Numbered from the stretch's first letter, positions 1 through 7,890 are shown. The stretch: DNA of 25,758 nucleotides from Nocardioidaceae bacterium (GCA_013696065.1 JACCZJ010000141.1:1-25758), one strand, 5' to 3'. Numbers and translations: made by a program. The notes: generated from the letters alone by a model not told the origin.

Positions 1-376
1 CTACCACGTCTGGTCCCGTCAAGATGTTGCCCTGGATGGCGTAGCCCGGTCCGGTGACACCGCCAGCCCAGTGCAAGCAATCCTCCCCGCTGAAGGTGGC
101 CGCTTGCCCCGTGGCGTCAACGATGCCGACTTGGCGAGACTCCCGCTCGACGTCATCGGCAAGCAGCGCCTCCAGCGTCGCGGTGGCGGACCTGCCCGCC
201 ACCATCATGGCCACGCTGTCGCGCTTGTACAGCGTGTTGCAGAAAGACTGGGTGGCGATGGCGCCGGCGCCCATTCGTGCCGCGGGCACAGCCGCTCCCA
301 CGGCCAGGAATTTGGACGCGACAGCGACCCCCAGGCTGCGCCCGTCCTCGCTGCGGGCCACGATCGAAAAGGTCAT
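1..376 (-). CDS. DUF1028 family protein (partial, C-terminus outside window)
   Basis: The reverse strand from the ATG at 376 reads MTFSIVARSEDGRSLGVAVA and stays open to the window edge (125 codons). The N-terminal TFSIVAR, the GVAVASKFLAVG stretch and the later GAIATQ and GYAIQGN match DUF1028, a bacterial and archaeal family with an Ntn-hydrolase-like fold and no firmly assigned reaction. The start codon overlaps the ctaA stop (373-376 reads ATGA on this strand), so it should be translated by coupling to heme A synthase. Its physiological role is unknown; the tie to ctaA is positional only. Only the N-terminal half is visible, so any C-terminal extra domain cannot be judged. Family call fairly sure, function not. 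Confidence 0.8.
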   Translation of the reverse strand, partial: MTFSIVARSEDGRSLGVAVASKFLAVGAAVPAARMGAGAIATQSFCNTLYKRDSVAMMVAGRSATATLEALLADDVERESRQVGIVDATGQAATFSGEDCLHWAGGVTGPGYAIQGNILTGPDVV

Positions 377-1320
377 GTACTCAGCCTTTCTCTCACTCTT
401 TCCCGGGTGCCGAGCAGCATCCAGGTCGCGGTTGCGCTGACCAGCGCTGCCCCCAGCAAGTGGGTCCCCACAAGCAGCACAGGCAGGCCCGTAAAGTACT
501 GGACGAAACCCACGAGGCCTTGTGCCACCTCCACGACAAGCAACCAGACCGCTGCGCGCTGAGCCCGCTGCGGCGCATTCACGGCCCGAAACACCAACAA
601 CGTGGCGGTGGTGAGCCCGACGAGCAAGAACACGAGGTCGGCGTGGATCTGGCTGACCAGGGCAGGCCGCAGCCCGTTTCGCGCTGCGTCTGCATCGCCC
701 GCGTGCGGGCCGGCACCGGTGACGACCGTGCCGACATACAGGACCAGCCAGCTGACGGCGAACGTCAACTGCGCCAACCGCCGCACGGCAGGCGGAACCG
801 TCGGCTGAGCGGGTGCGTCGGCTTCGTCGAGACGGTGGATGAAGAGCACCGCCACCCCGATCATCGCCATCGACAGCAGCAAGTGCAGCGACACCGTCCA
901 GGGATTGAGGTCGGTCAACACGGTGACCCCACCGATCAAGGCTTGCGCTGGAATCCCGACGGCGAGAACTGTGGCCAGTCGCCGCAGGGACGAGCGCCGC
1001 GGTTGGTAGCGCATCGCTGCGACCCAGGTGGCGATGGCGACAGCTGCCAGGACTCCGGTGAGCATGCGGTTGCCGAACTCGATGGCCCCGTGCCAGCCCA
1101 GCTCACTCTGCACGACGAAAGACTCGTCGGTGCATCGAGGCCAGGTGGGGCAGCCCAGTCCCGACGAGGTGAGCCGCACGGCTCCTCCCGTCACCACGAT
1201 CGCGATGTTGGCCACCAGGGATGCCACCGCCAGACGCTTGAGAGTCCGGTGGGTAACCGGGGAGTCATCCGGCGGGGTGCTTGGCGTGCTCCGGACGACC
1301 GGCTGCCGATGCTGCGTCAT
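373..1320 (-). CDS. ctaA: Heme A synthase (COX15/CtaA family)
   Basis: Membrane enzyme oxidising the heme O methyl group to give heme A for aa3-type cytochrome oxidase. The start is ATG at 1320, chosen because GGGAGG lies 5 nt upstream; this gives 315 aa, normal for the family. About eight membrane segments alternate with short loops. Visible landmarks are a GLGCPTWPRC cysteine pair (C57, C63), E81 of the EFGNR motif, and histidines H146 (SLHLLL), H206, H226 (QIHADL) and H287 (GTHLLG). In Bacillus CtaA the motif is ExxH, with that His a heme ligand; here the position is N84, with H77 nearby, a substitution I believe is frequent in actinobacteria. It lies 13 nt after the ABC permease gene and overlaps the DUF1028 start. 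SURF1 at 16963-17739 is a functional partner. Confidence 0.95.
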   Translation of the reverse strand: MTQHRQPVVRSTPSTPPDDSPVTHRTLKRLAVASLVANIAIVVTGGAVRLTSSGLGCPTWPRCTDESFVVQSELGWHGAIEFGNRMLTGVLAAVAIATWVAAMRYQPRRSSLRRLATVLAVGIPAQALIGGVTVLTDLNPWTVSLHLLLSMAMIGVAVLFIHRLDEADAPAQPTVPPAVRRLAQLTFAVSWLVLYVGTVVTGAGPHAGDADAARNGLRPALVSQIHADLVFLLVGLTTATLLVFRAVNAPQRAQRAAVWLLVVEVAQGLVGFVQYFTGLPVLLVGTHLLGAALVSATATWMLLGTRERVRERLST

Positions 1321-1333
1321 CCGAGCCTCCCGG

Positions 1334-2149
1334 TCACTCCCACTTGAATGTTCTGATCGCCAAAGCGGTGCCGATGGCGGCCCATGCGCACAGCGCAACC
1401 GCCCGGGTCCAGACGAGCCCTTCGCCTCGTAGCACCTCGCGAAGACCCTCGGCCAAAGCGCCGGAGGGTAGGGACGTCGCGACGGCGCGGAGCGGGTCTG
1501 GATAAGACGCCGCGGGTATGACGACTGCCCCTACGACCAACAGCAACACATACACGAGGTTCGCCCCGGCCAGCGTCGCCTCGGCGCTCCAGGTGCCGGC
1601 CATCAACATGCCGAGCGAGGCGAAACTCACCGTGCCGATCAGGACGAGCACGCAGGCAGCGAGTGCAGCGGTGAGCCCACCCTCGGGGTTCCAACCCAAG
1701 GCCAGCCCCACGCCGCCGATGGCAGCAAGTTGAACGGCCTCCATGCCAAGCAGCGAGACGACCTTGCCGGTCAGGAGTCCGGTGCGAGACAGCGGGGAGG
1801 CACCGAGGCGCTTGAGCACTCCATATCGGCGTTCGTATGCCGTCGCGATCGCCAACGAGGTGAATGCAGCTGACATGACGGCGAGCGCCATCACGCCCGG
1901 AGTCAACACGTCGATACGCCGACCGGGCCCCAGATCGACGACGCCGCCGGCCTTGGCCACGCCCACGAGGAGCAGGAGCGGGATCACCAGCGCCAGCAGC
2001 ACCTGCTCGCCGTTACGCAGCAAGAGTCTCGTCTCCATCAACGCGTGTGAACGCACCATCGCCCAGGCAGGGGCCGAGCCAGGCGCCGGCCTCAGATCCA
2101 GCCTGGTGATGGCTTGAATCGAAGCGTCGACTCCAGGGCGGTCACTCAT
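1334..2149 (-). CDS. ABC-2 type transporter permease
   Basis: 271 aa with about six hydrophobic segments (for example QVLLALVIPLLLLVGVA near residues 49-65 and NLVYVLLLVVGAVVIPA). The ERRYGVLKRLGASPLSR loop is typical of ABC-2 permeases of drug or polysaccharide exporters. The ATG at 2149 shares a base with the TGA of the upstream ATPase (TGATG), which fixes the start; an in-frame extension upstream to 2245 is less likely. Together with the ATPase at 2149-3102 it should form a homodimeric exporter. The substrate is unknown. The position between ctaA and divergent sufR is conserved in actinobacteria, including mycobacteria, which hints at a role tied to heme or respiratory assembly but does not prove it. 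Confidence 0.9.
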   Translation of the reverse strand: MSDRPGVDASIQAITRLDLRPAPGSAPAWAMVRSHALMETRLLLRNGEQVLLALVIPLLLLVGVAKAGGVVDLGPGRRIDVLTPGVMALAVMSAAFTSLAIATAYERRYGVLKRLGASPLSRTGLLTGKVVSLLGMEAVQLAAIGGVGLALGWNPEGGLTAALAACVLVLIGTVSFASLGMLMAGTWSAEATLAGANLVYVLLLVVGAVVIPAASYPDPLRAVATSLPSGALAEGLREVLRGEGLVWTRAVALCAWAAIGTALAIRTFKWE

Positions 2150-3102
2150 CAGCGCAGTTCCTTGCCGGTGAGCGCCAAGAACACGTCCTCGAGGGTGTGT
2201 CGCTCTACGTTGAGCTGGCCAGGCATCACCTCTCGCTTCGCACACCAGGTCGTGATGGCGGACAACATCTGGGGACTGACCCGGCCTCGCACCGCATAGC
2301 GTCCCGGCCTCTCCTCGCGCACCTCACACTCGGGTGGCAGGGCGGCGAGGAGGTCCGCCGTATCCAGGCCGCTGGGCGCTTCGAACGTGATCAGCCCACG
2401 AGCGCCAGCCGCCATCAGCTGTGCCGGTGACCCGGCTGCCACCACCTGGCCGGAATCCACGACATACACATCGCTGGCCAGTCGCTCCACCTCCTCCATG
2501 TAATGCGTGGTGAGAACCACGGTGACACCAGCTGCCGACAGTTCCCCGATCAGGTCCCAGGCGGCACGTCGCGCCTGTGGATCGAGGCCGGAGGTGGGTT
2601 CATCGAGGAAGACCAGCTCAGGGCGCCCAATGATCGCCATCGCCAGGCGGAGTCGTTGCTGTTGGCCGCCACTCAGCCGTCGATACGGGGTTCGGCCGCA
2701 CGCGCCGAGTCCGAGTCGCCCGACCACGGCGTCGATCGATTGTGGATTGGCATGGAGGCTGGCCACATATCGGAGCATCTCCTCTGCCCTCGAGCCTGAC
2801 CACGCGCCGCCCGCTTGCAACATGACCCCCACCCGCGGGGCGAGCGCACGATGTTGCGTCACCGGGTCCAGGCCGAGCACCGTAACCCGCCCAGACTGAG
2901 GGCGGCGATAGCCCTCGCATGTCTCCAGAGTGGTCGTCTTGCCCGCCCCATTGGGACCTAAGACCGCGGTGATGCTGCCCACCTCGACCGACATGGAGAG
3001 GCCGTCGACGGCCACCTTGTCGCCGTACCGCATGACCAGATTGGTGACCTCCACGGCGGCCTTGCCGCCCGTATCAAACCGAGGGAGCGAAGGAGGTTGC
3101 AC
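2149..3102 (-). CDS. ABC transporter ATP-binding protein (ABC-2 exporter partner)
   Basis: 317 aa nucleotide-binding subunit. Walker A GPNGAGKTT (residues 49-57), Q-loop Q96 (MLQAGG), signature LSGGQQQR (143-150), Walker B LVFLDEPT (163-170) and the H-loop TTHY near residue 200 are intact; about 100 C-terminal residues form the accessory domain common in DrrA/CcmA-like ATPases. The start is GTG at 3102. No Shine-Dalgarno precedes it, but TAGACT lies exactly 7 nt upstream, so the message is probably leaderless. It is first in an operon with the permease, ctaA and DUF1028 and is divergent from sufR across about 110 bp that carries a perfect inverted repeat. Substrate unknown. Confidence 0.93.
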   Translation of the reverse strand: MQPPSLPRFDTGGKAAVEVTNLVMRYGDKVAVDGLSMSVEVGSITAVLGPNGAGKTTTLETCEGYRRPQSGRVTVLGLDPVTQHRALAPRVGVMLQAGGAWSGSRAEEMLRYVASLHANPQSIDAVVGRLGLGACGRTPYRRLSGGQQQRLRLAMAIIGRPELVFLDEPTSGLDPQARRAAWDLIGELSAAGVTVVLTTHYMEEVERLASDVYVVDSGQVVAAGSPAQLMAAGARGLITFEAPSGLDTADLLAALPPECEVREERPGRYAVRGRVSPQMLSAITTWCAKREVMPGQLNVERHTLEDVFLALTGKELR

Positions 3103-3115
3103 AAGGCGAAGTCTA
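3102..3115 (-). promoter_or_regulatory. Putative -10 box for leaderless ABC-ctaA operon
   Basis: On the reverse strand TAGACT (3115 to 3110) fits the actinobacterial TANNNT -10 consensus and is followed by 7 nt and then the GTG start at 3102, placing the expected first transcribed base at the start codon. No convincing -35 is seen; that position (about 3133-3138) falls in the left arm of the 3135-3164 inverted repeat, so a regulator bound there would cover this promoter. Confidence 0.45.
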
Positions 3116-3134
3116 GGGTCGCGAGCGCTGTGAG

Positions 3135-3164
3135 TTATCTCCCGCGTCGTGCGGCGGGAGATAA
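3135..3164. promoter_or_regulatory. Perfect 11-bp inverted repeat between the exporter and sufR promoters
   Basis: TTATCTCCCGC (3135-3145) and GCGGGAGATAA (3154-3164) are exact reverse complements separated by 8 nt. The element lies between two divergent promoters, its left arm over the -35 region of the leftward ABC-ctaA promoter and its right arm 12 bp before a TTGAAT -35-like box of sufR. It has no T-run and sits between divergent starts, so an operator fits better than a terminator. Half-site centres are 19 bp apart, about two helical turns, as for a dimeric regulator. The binding protein is unknown. Confidence 0.55.
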
Positions 3165-3199
3165 GGGTCTCCTTAGTTGAATCGGGCTCACCAATTAAG

Positions 3200-3216
3200 A
3201 CACAATAGTGTTGTGA
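3200..3216 (+). promoter_or_regulatory. Palindrome over the sufR -10/start, candidate SufR operator
   Basis: CACAA-N5-TTGTG (3201-3215) is a perfect 5-bp-arm palindrome, nested with ACAC-N4-GTGT (3200-3211). It covers a weak -10 (CACAAT, 3201-3206) that is 18 bp from TTGAAT (3177-3182) and ends on the GTG start at 3213. SufR proteins are Fe-S-dependent autorepressors. The mycobacterial site is, as I recall, an imperfect ACACT-N5-TGTGA repeat, and this element shares the ACAC and TGTGA words with wider spacing. Assignment to SufR is inference. Confidence 0.45.
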
Positions 3217-3950
3217 AAACAGCGCGTCGAGAGAGAGCGAGCCGAGAGCCTGCTGTCGGCGCGTGCCTCGACCCTGCGCCGGCCTCCGCCGCCGATGATG
3301 CTCCGACCCGCGAGCGCGTCGCGAGTTCTATCCTCGAAAACGGTCCCTCCACGGCTGCCGCGCTGGCCAGTCGGCTCTCGCTGACGCCGGCAGCGGTTCG
3401 CCGCCACCTCGACCATCTGGTAACCGTGGGCGCGCTCGAAGCGCGTGAGCCGCGTACTTACGGTGCTCGGGGCCGAGGGCGGCCTGCCAAGGTCTTCATG
3501 CTGACCGAGTCAGGCCGCGACACCTTCGTGCAGGCGTACGACGACCTCGCCGCCTCCGCCCTGCGCTTCCTCAGAGAGTCCGGCGGACCCGAAGCGGTCG
3601 CCGACTTCGCCCGTCGTCGTACAGCCGAACTCGAAGAGCGCCATCGAGATGTCGTCACCGCAGCCGCGCCCCAAGACCGCGCGGCTGTGCTGGCAGCAGC
3701 CCTGACCAGGGACGGCTACGCCGCGTCGGTCCACACCGCGCCGACCGGCGAGCAGCTGTGCCAGCACCACTGCCCCGTCGCGCACGTAGCTGCGGAGTTT
3801 CCCCAGCTCTGCGAAGCCGAGACCGAAGTTTTCGCCCGCCTCCTCGGACGTCATGTCCAACGGTTGGCGACCATCGCTCATGGCGACGGTGTATGCACGA
3901 CTAATCTGCCCCACGTAGATTCCACCCCGATTGGGAGGACTCCCTCATGA
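3213..3950 (+). CDS. sufR: Iron-sulfur cluster biosynthesis transcriptional regulator SufR
   Basis: Winged-helix repressor that senses Fe-S status and controls the suf operon. From GTG 3213 it is 245 aa. The HTH spans roughly residues 34-78 (ERVASSILENGPSTA through RRHLDHL) with a GARGRGRPAKVF wing. The C-terminal half carries the SufR cysteine pattern at C183, C187, C200 and C228, in the contexts LCQHHCPVAH, FPQLCEAE and GDGVC, which supply the cluster ligands. I prefer GTG 3213 over TTG 3177 because a -10-like box sits just ahead (leaderless) and the extra 12 residues look non-native; the Ala/Arg-rich N-terminus before the HTH is unusual. The stop overlaps sufB by ATGA, so it is co-transcribed and probably autoregulated through the palindrome on its own start. 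Confidence 0.93.
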   Translation: MKTARRERASREPAVGACLDPAPASAADDAPTRERVASSILENGPSTAAALASRLSLTPAAVRRHLDHLVTVGALEAREPRTYGARGRGRPAKVFMLTESGRDTFVQAYDDLAASALRFLRESGGPEAVADFARRRTAELEERHRDVVTAAAPQDRAAVLAAALTRDGYAASVHTAPTGEQLCQHHCPVAHVAAEFPQLCEAETEVFARLLGRHVQRLATIAHGDGVCTTNLPHVDSTPIGRTPS

Positions 3951-5365
3951 CATCGATCGAGCAACTCAACCCCGAGCTCGAAGGCATCGGCCGCTACCAG
4001 TACGGCTGGTCCGATTCAGACCTGGCAGGCGCCACGGCGCAGCGGGGGCTCAATGAGTCGGTGGTGCGTGGCATCTCCGGCCTCAAGAGCGAGCCAGAGT
4101 GGATGCTCGACCTGCGCCTCAAGGGCCTCAAGCTCTTCGACCGCAAGCCGATGCCGGCCTGGGGTGCCGACCTCGACACCATCGACTTCGACAACATCAA
4201 ATACTTCGTGCGGTCGACCGAAAAGCAGGCCAACTCCTGGGAAGACCTCCCCGAAGACATCAAGAACACCTACGACAGGCTCGGCATCCCCGAGGCTGAA
4301 AAGCAGCGCCTCGTCGCTGGCGTGGCCGCGCAGTACGAGTCGGAGGTCGTCTACCACAAGATCCGCGAGGACCTCGAAGAGCAAGGAGTCCTCTTCCTCG
4401 ACACCGACACCGCCCTGCGTGAGCACGAGGACATCTTCAAGGAGTACTTCGGCTCGGTCATCCCGGTGGGTGACAACAAGTTCTCGGCTTTGAACACGGC
4501 TGTCTGGTCAGGTGGCTCGTTCATCTACGTGCCGAAGGGTGTGCACGTCGACATCCCGCTTCAGGCCTACTTCCGGATCAACACCGAGAACATGGGTCAG
4601 TTCGAGCGCACCTTGATCATCGTCGACGAGGACGCCTACGTGCACTACGTCGAGGGCTGCACCGCGCCCATCTACAGCTCCGACTCACTGCACTCCGCGG
4701 TCGTCGAGATCATCGTGAGAAAGGGTGGCCGCTGCCGCTATACGACCATCCAGAACTGGTCGAACAACGTCTACAACCTCGTCACCAAGCGCGCGACGTG
4801 TGATGCCGGCGCCACCATGGAGTGGGTCGATGGCAACATCGGCTCAAAGGTCACCATGAAATACCCGGCCGTCTACCTGCTCGGTGAGCACTCCAAGGGC
4901 GAGACCTTGTCGATCGCGTTCGCCGGTGAGGGCCAGCACCAAGACGCGGGCGCCAAGATGGTGCACGCTGCCCCCTACACATCGAGCTCGATCATCTCGA
5001 AATCGGTGGCGCGCGGTGGCGGTCGCACGTCATACCGCGGTCTCGTGCAGGTCGCTGACGGTGCGCACCACAGCGCCAGCACGGTGCGTTGTGACGCCCT
5101 GCTCGTCGACCAGATTAGCCGCAGCGACACCTACCCGTATGTCGACGTACGGGAAGACGACGTCTCCATGGGCCACGAGGCCACCGTGTCCAAGGTCAGT
5201 GACGACCAGCTCTTCTATCTGATGAGCCGGGGCATGGCCGAGGACGAGGCGATGGCGATGATCGTGCGCGGCTTCATCGAGCCGATCGCGCGTGAGCTGC
5301 CGATGGAGTACGCCCTCGAGCTGAACCGGCTCATTGAACTGCAAATGGAGGGGGCCGTTGGCTGA
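3947..5365 (+). CDS. sufB: Fe-S cluster assembly scaffold protein SufB
   Basis: 472 aa, the usual length for an intein-free SufB; the intein seen in mycobacterial SufB is absent. It is the core scaffold of the SufBC2D complex on which clusters are built. Landmarks are the beta-helix core with YVEGCTAPIYSSDSLHSA (residues 234-251), C382 in STVRCDALL (the position of the E. coli catalytic Cys405) and H410-E411 in MGHEATVSK, matching the H433/E434 cluster-ligand pair. GGGAGGA lies 7 nt before the ATG, which overlaps the sufR stop. A GC-rich hairpin begins on the stop codon and a 198-bp spacer precedes sufD, in contrast to the tight joints elsewhere in the operon. Confidence 0.98.
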   Translation: MTSIEQLNPELEGIGRYQYGWSDSDLAGATAQRGLNESVVRGISGLKSEPEWMLDLRLKGLKLFDRKPMPAWGADLDTIDFDNIKYFVRSTEKQANSWEDLPEDIKNTYDRLGIPEAEKQRLVAGVAAQYESEVVYHKIREDLEEQGVLFLDTDTALREHEDIFKEYFGSVIPVGDNKFSALNTAVWSGGSFIYVPKGVHVDIPLQAYFRINTENMGQFERTLIIVDEDAYVHYVEGCTAPIYSSDSLHSAVVEIIVRKGGRCRYTTIQNWSNNVYNLVTKRATCDAGATMEWVDGNIGSKVTMKYPAVYLLGEHSKGETLSIAFAGEGQHQDAGAKMVHAAPYTSSSIISKSVARGGGRTSYRGLVQVADGAHHSASTVRCDALLVDQISRSDTYPYVDVREDDVSMGHEATVSKVSDDQLFYLMSRGMAEDEAMAMIVRGFIEPIARELPMEYALELNRLIELQMEGAVG

Positions 5366-5567
5366 GGCGCCCCAGGGCGCCTCTATGCCAACGGCTCACG
5401 CACCTGGGCTGGCTGGGCTCAGCAACACTATGGATCCCTCAGACGAAGAGGATCTGTTGGCGCCCCCTGGCGGTGTGGGCGGCGCCTCAATGGTTGGAGG
5501 GTTCGTCCCACGCCTCTTGGCTTCCGCCGGAGTCGAGTCGCGATATAGAGAGAGTGGAGATCGTTGA
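5358..5567 (+). CDS. Possible small ORF filling the sufB-sufD gap
   Basis: In the +1 frame relative to sufB, TTG at 5358 (with GGAGGGGG ending 3 nt upstream) opens a 69-codon frame whose TGA (5565-5567) overlaps the TTG start of sufD. ATG at 5385 is another possible start. The predicted peptide is Gly/Ala/Pro-rich with an acidic DPSDEEDLL patch, no membrane segment and no family I recognise. For coding: it spans exactly the gap and is coupled at both ends. Against coding: third positions look much less GC-rich than in neighbours, AGA and CGA codons occur, and the region holds hairpins. I consider untranslated spacer more likely. Confidence 0.22.
   Translation: MAEAPQGASMPTAHAPGLAGLSNTMDPSDEEDLLAPPGGVGGASMVGGFVPRLLASAGVESRYRESGDR
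5364..5383 (+). repeat. Hairpin at the sufB stop codon
   Basis: GAGGCGCC-CCAG-GGCGCCTC is a perfect 8-bp stem with a tetraloop (up to 9 bp by sequence). It starts inside the sufB TGA (5363-5365). GGCGCC recurs at 5459-5464 and in GGCGCCTC near 5480, so alternative pairings are possible. There is no T-tract, so a simple intrinsic terminator is unlikely; an RNA-processing or stability element that sets SufB:SufD ratios is possible (inference). Confidence 0.6.
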
Positions 5568-6736
5568 GTAGCGACAATGTTGGACGGGCCGTGGAGACGG
5601 TGACGGTGAGTCATCTGCATCCGGTGCCGTCCTATGAACTCGCGAACCACCCGCTCCCGACCGGGCGCGAGGAGGTATGGCGGTTCACCCCGCTCAAGCG
5701 CCTGCGCGGCCTGCTCGACGGCAAACCATCCGACGCGCGCCTCAAGTGGGACGCCGATGTTCCCGAGGGCGTTATCGTGCGCGAGATCAGCGCAGACGAA
5801 GCTGCCGAGCTTGGCGAGACCAAGCCGACCGACCGACCGTCGGCTCTCGCCGTGGCAAACGGCGGCGACGCGGTGCTGGTCGACGTGCCAGCCGAGACAG
5901 AGCTCACCGAGCCGCTCATCGTCCGGCTGAGCGGCACCAACCCCGACGATGTGATCTGGGGCCACATCGTGGTGCGCATCGGCCGACACGCCAAGGCCAC
6001 GGTGGTCTTCGAGCACAACGGGAGCGCGATCTACAGCGCTACCACGTCAGTGGTGGTGGGTGAAGGCGCGAATCTCGACCTGGCGTCACTGCAACTGTGG
6101 GAAGACGACGCCGTCCACCTCGGACAGGTCGGCATCCGGGTCGGGAGGGACGCTCAGGTGCGGACCTTCCAAGCCAGTCTGGGCGGCGACCTCATCCGGA
6201 TCGTCGAGAACGTCGAGTACGACGGCCCCGGCGGCGACCTCAAGATGTACGGCCTCTACTTCGCTGACGCCGCCCAGCACATCGAGCACCGGCTCTTCGT
6301 CGACCACAACCAACCGCACACCAAGAGCAACGTCGTCTACAAGGGTGGACTCCAAGGCAAAGGCGCCCATTCGGTCTGGGTCGGCGATGTGCTGATCCGC
6401 AAGATCGCGGAAGGCATCGAGACCTATGAGACCAACCGCAATTTGGTCCTCACCGATGGGTGCCGCGCTGACTCGGTGCCGAACCTCGAGATCGAGACCG
6501 GCGAGATCGTGGGAGCCGGTCACGCTTCGGCCACCGGCCGCTTCGACGACGAGCAACTCTTCTACCTCCAGTCCCGCGGGATCACCTCCGACGAGGCTCG
6601 ACGCCTGGTAGTGCACGGGTTCTTCGCCGACATCGTCCGGCGCATCGGCATCCCCGAGATCGAGCAACGGCTGCTGGCAGCCGTCGAGCTTGAGCTCGAG
6701 CAGAACGTCGGGGCGCCCTTAGTCGGGGTCGCCTGA
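5564..6736 (+). CDS. sufD: Fe-S cluster assembly protein SufD
   Basis: 390 aa paralogue of SufB and the third subunit of SufBC2D, needed for iron entry into the complex. It shows the SufB/D C-terminal signature: HNQPHTKSNVVYKG (248-261), the GAHSVWVGDV stretch, PNLEIETGEIVGAGHASATG (306-325) with H320 in the place of E. coli H360, and DDEQLFYLQSRGI. The start is TTG at 5564 with GGAG 4 nt upstream, slightly close; GTG at 5591 is a weaker alternative. The stop shares a base with the next ATG (TGATG). A rare TTG start and a spaced, hairpin-bearing leader suggest its translation is tuned separately from sufB. Confidence 0.96.
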   Translation: MSSDNVGRAVETVTVSHLHPVPSYELANHPLPTGREEVWRFTPLKRLRGLLDGKPSDARLKWDADVPEGVIVREISADEAAELGETKPTDRPSALAVANGGDAVLVDVPAETELTEPLIVRLSGTNPDDVIWGHIVVRIGRHAKATVVFEHNGSAIYSATTSVVVGEGANLDLASLQLWEDDAVHLGQVGIRVGRDAQVRTFQASLGGDLIRIVENVEYDGPGGDLKMYGLYFADAAQHIEHRLFVDHNQPHTKSNVVYKGGLQGKGAHSVWVGDVLIRKIAEGIETYETNRNLVLTDGCRADSVPNLEIETGEIVGAGHASATGRFDDEQLFYLQSRGITSDEARRLVVHGFFADIVRRIGIPEIEQRLLAAVELELEQNVGAPLVGVA

Positions 6737-7077
6737 TGGCTCCCTTCCAGCCCGCCTGCTCGGTAGACGACGTGCCGCCGGGAGGCGTGACGCCTGTCGT
6801 CCTCGACGGCGTCGAGGTGGCCATCGTCCGCGTCGATGATGGTGTCTATGCCATCCGTGACGAGTGCTCCCATGCCGCGATCGCGCTCAGCGAAGGCGAA
6901 GTCGATGCGGCCGGGTGTGAGATCGAGTGCTGGCTGCACGGTTCACGCTTCGACTTGCGCACTGGCAAGCCGACCAGCCTTCCGGCATACGAGCCGGTCC
7001 CTATCTATCCCTGCAAGATCGAGGGCGACACCATCGTCGTCGACCTCGAGAACCCGTTCAACGATTCGGAGAACTGA
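6736..7077 (+). CDS. Rieske-type [2Fe-2S] ferredoxin (non-heme iron oxygenase ferredoxin family)
   Basis: 113 aa, a single Rieske domain with no membrane anchor, so a soluble electron carrier like those of ring-hydroxylating dioxygenases. Cluster ligands are C44 and H46 (DECSHAA) and C65 and H68 (ECWLHGSRFD), the C-x-H...C-x2-H pattern, followed by the typical FDLRTGKP and a proline loop (LPAYEPVPIY). It sits between sufD and sufC with 1- and 3-bp joints, a position common in actinobacterial suf operons. It may deliver electrons for cluster assembly or sulfur reduction (inference); no oxygenase gene is nearby. Confidence 0.93.
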   Translation: MAPFQPACSVDDVPPGGVTPVVLDGVEVAIVRVDDGVYAIRDECSHAAIALSEGEVDAAGCEIECWLHGSRFDLRTGKPTSLPAYEPVPIYPCKIEGDTIVVDLENPFNDSEN

Positions 7078-7080
7078 TCG

Positions 7081-7839
<759 letters not shown>

Positions 7840-7890
7840 TCGGCCCGACCCGACCTCGGCACCTGAATTGATGAGAGGAGCAGACATCTG

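Noticed and set aside
277..1347. 356-codon plus-strand frame opposite ctaA
   Set aside because: Low-complexity Arg/Gly/Gln-rich translation antisense to a clear heme A synthase; a GC-bias shadow.
3947..5365. Intein in SufB, as in mycobacteria
   Set aside because: The protein is 472 aa and collinear with intein-free SufB; no insertion or splicing motifs.
5541..5550. CGATATAGAG as an internal promoter for sufD
   Set aside because: No T at the sixth position of the -10 and no -35; the AT-rich patch alone is not enough.
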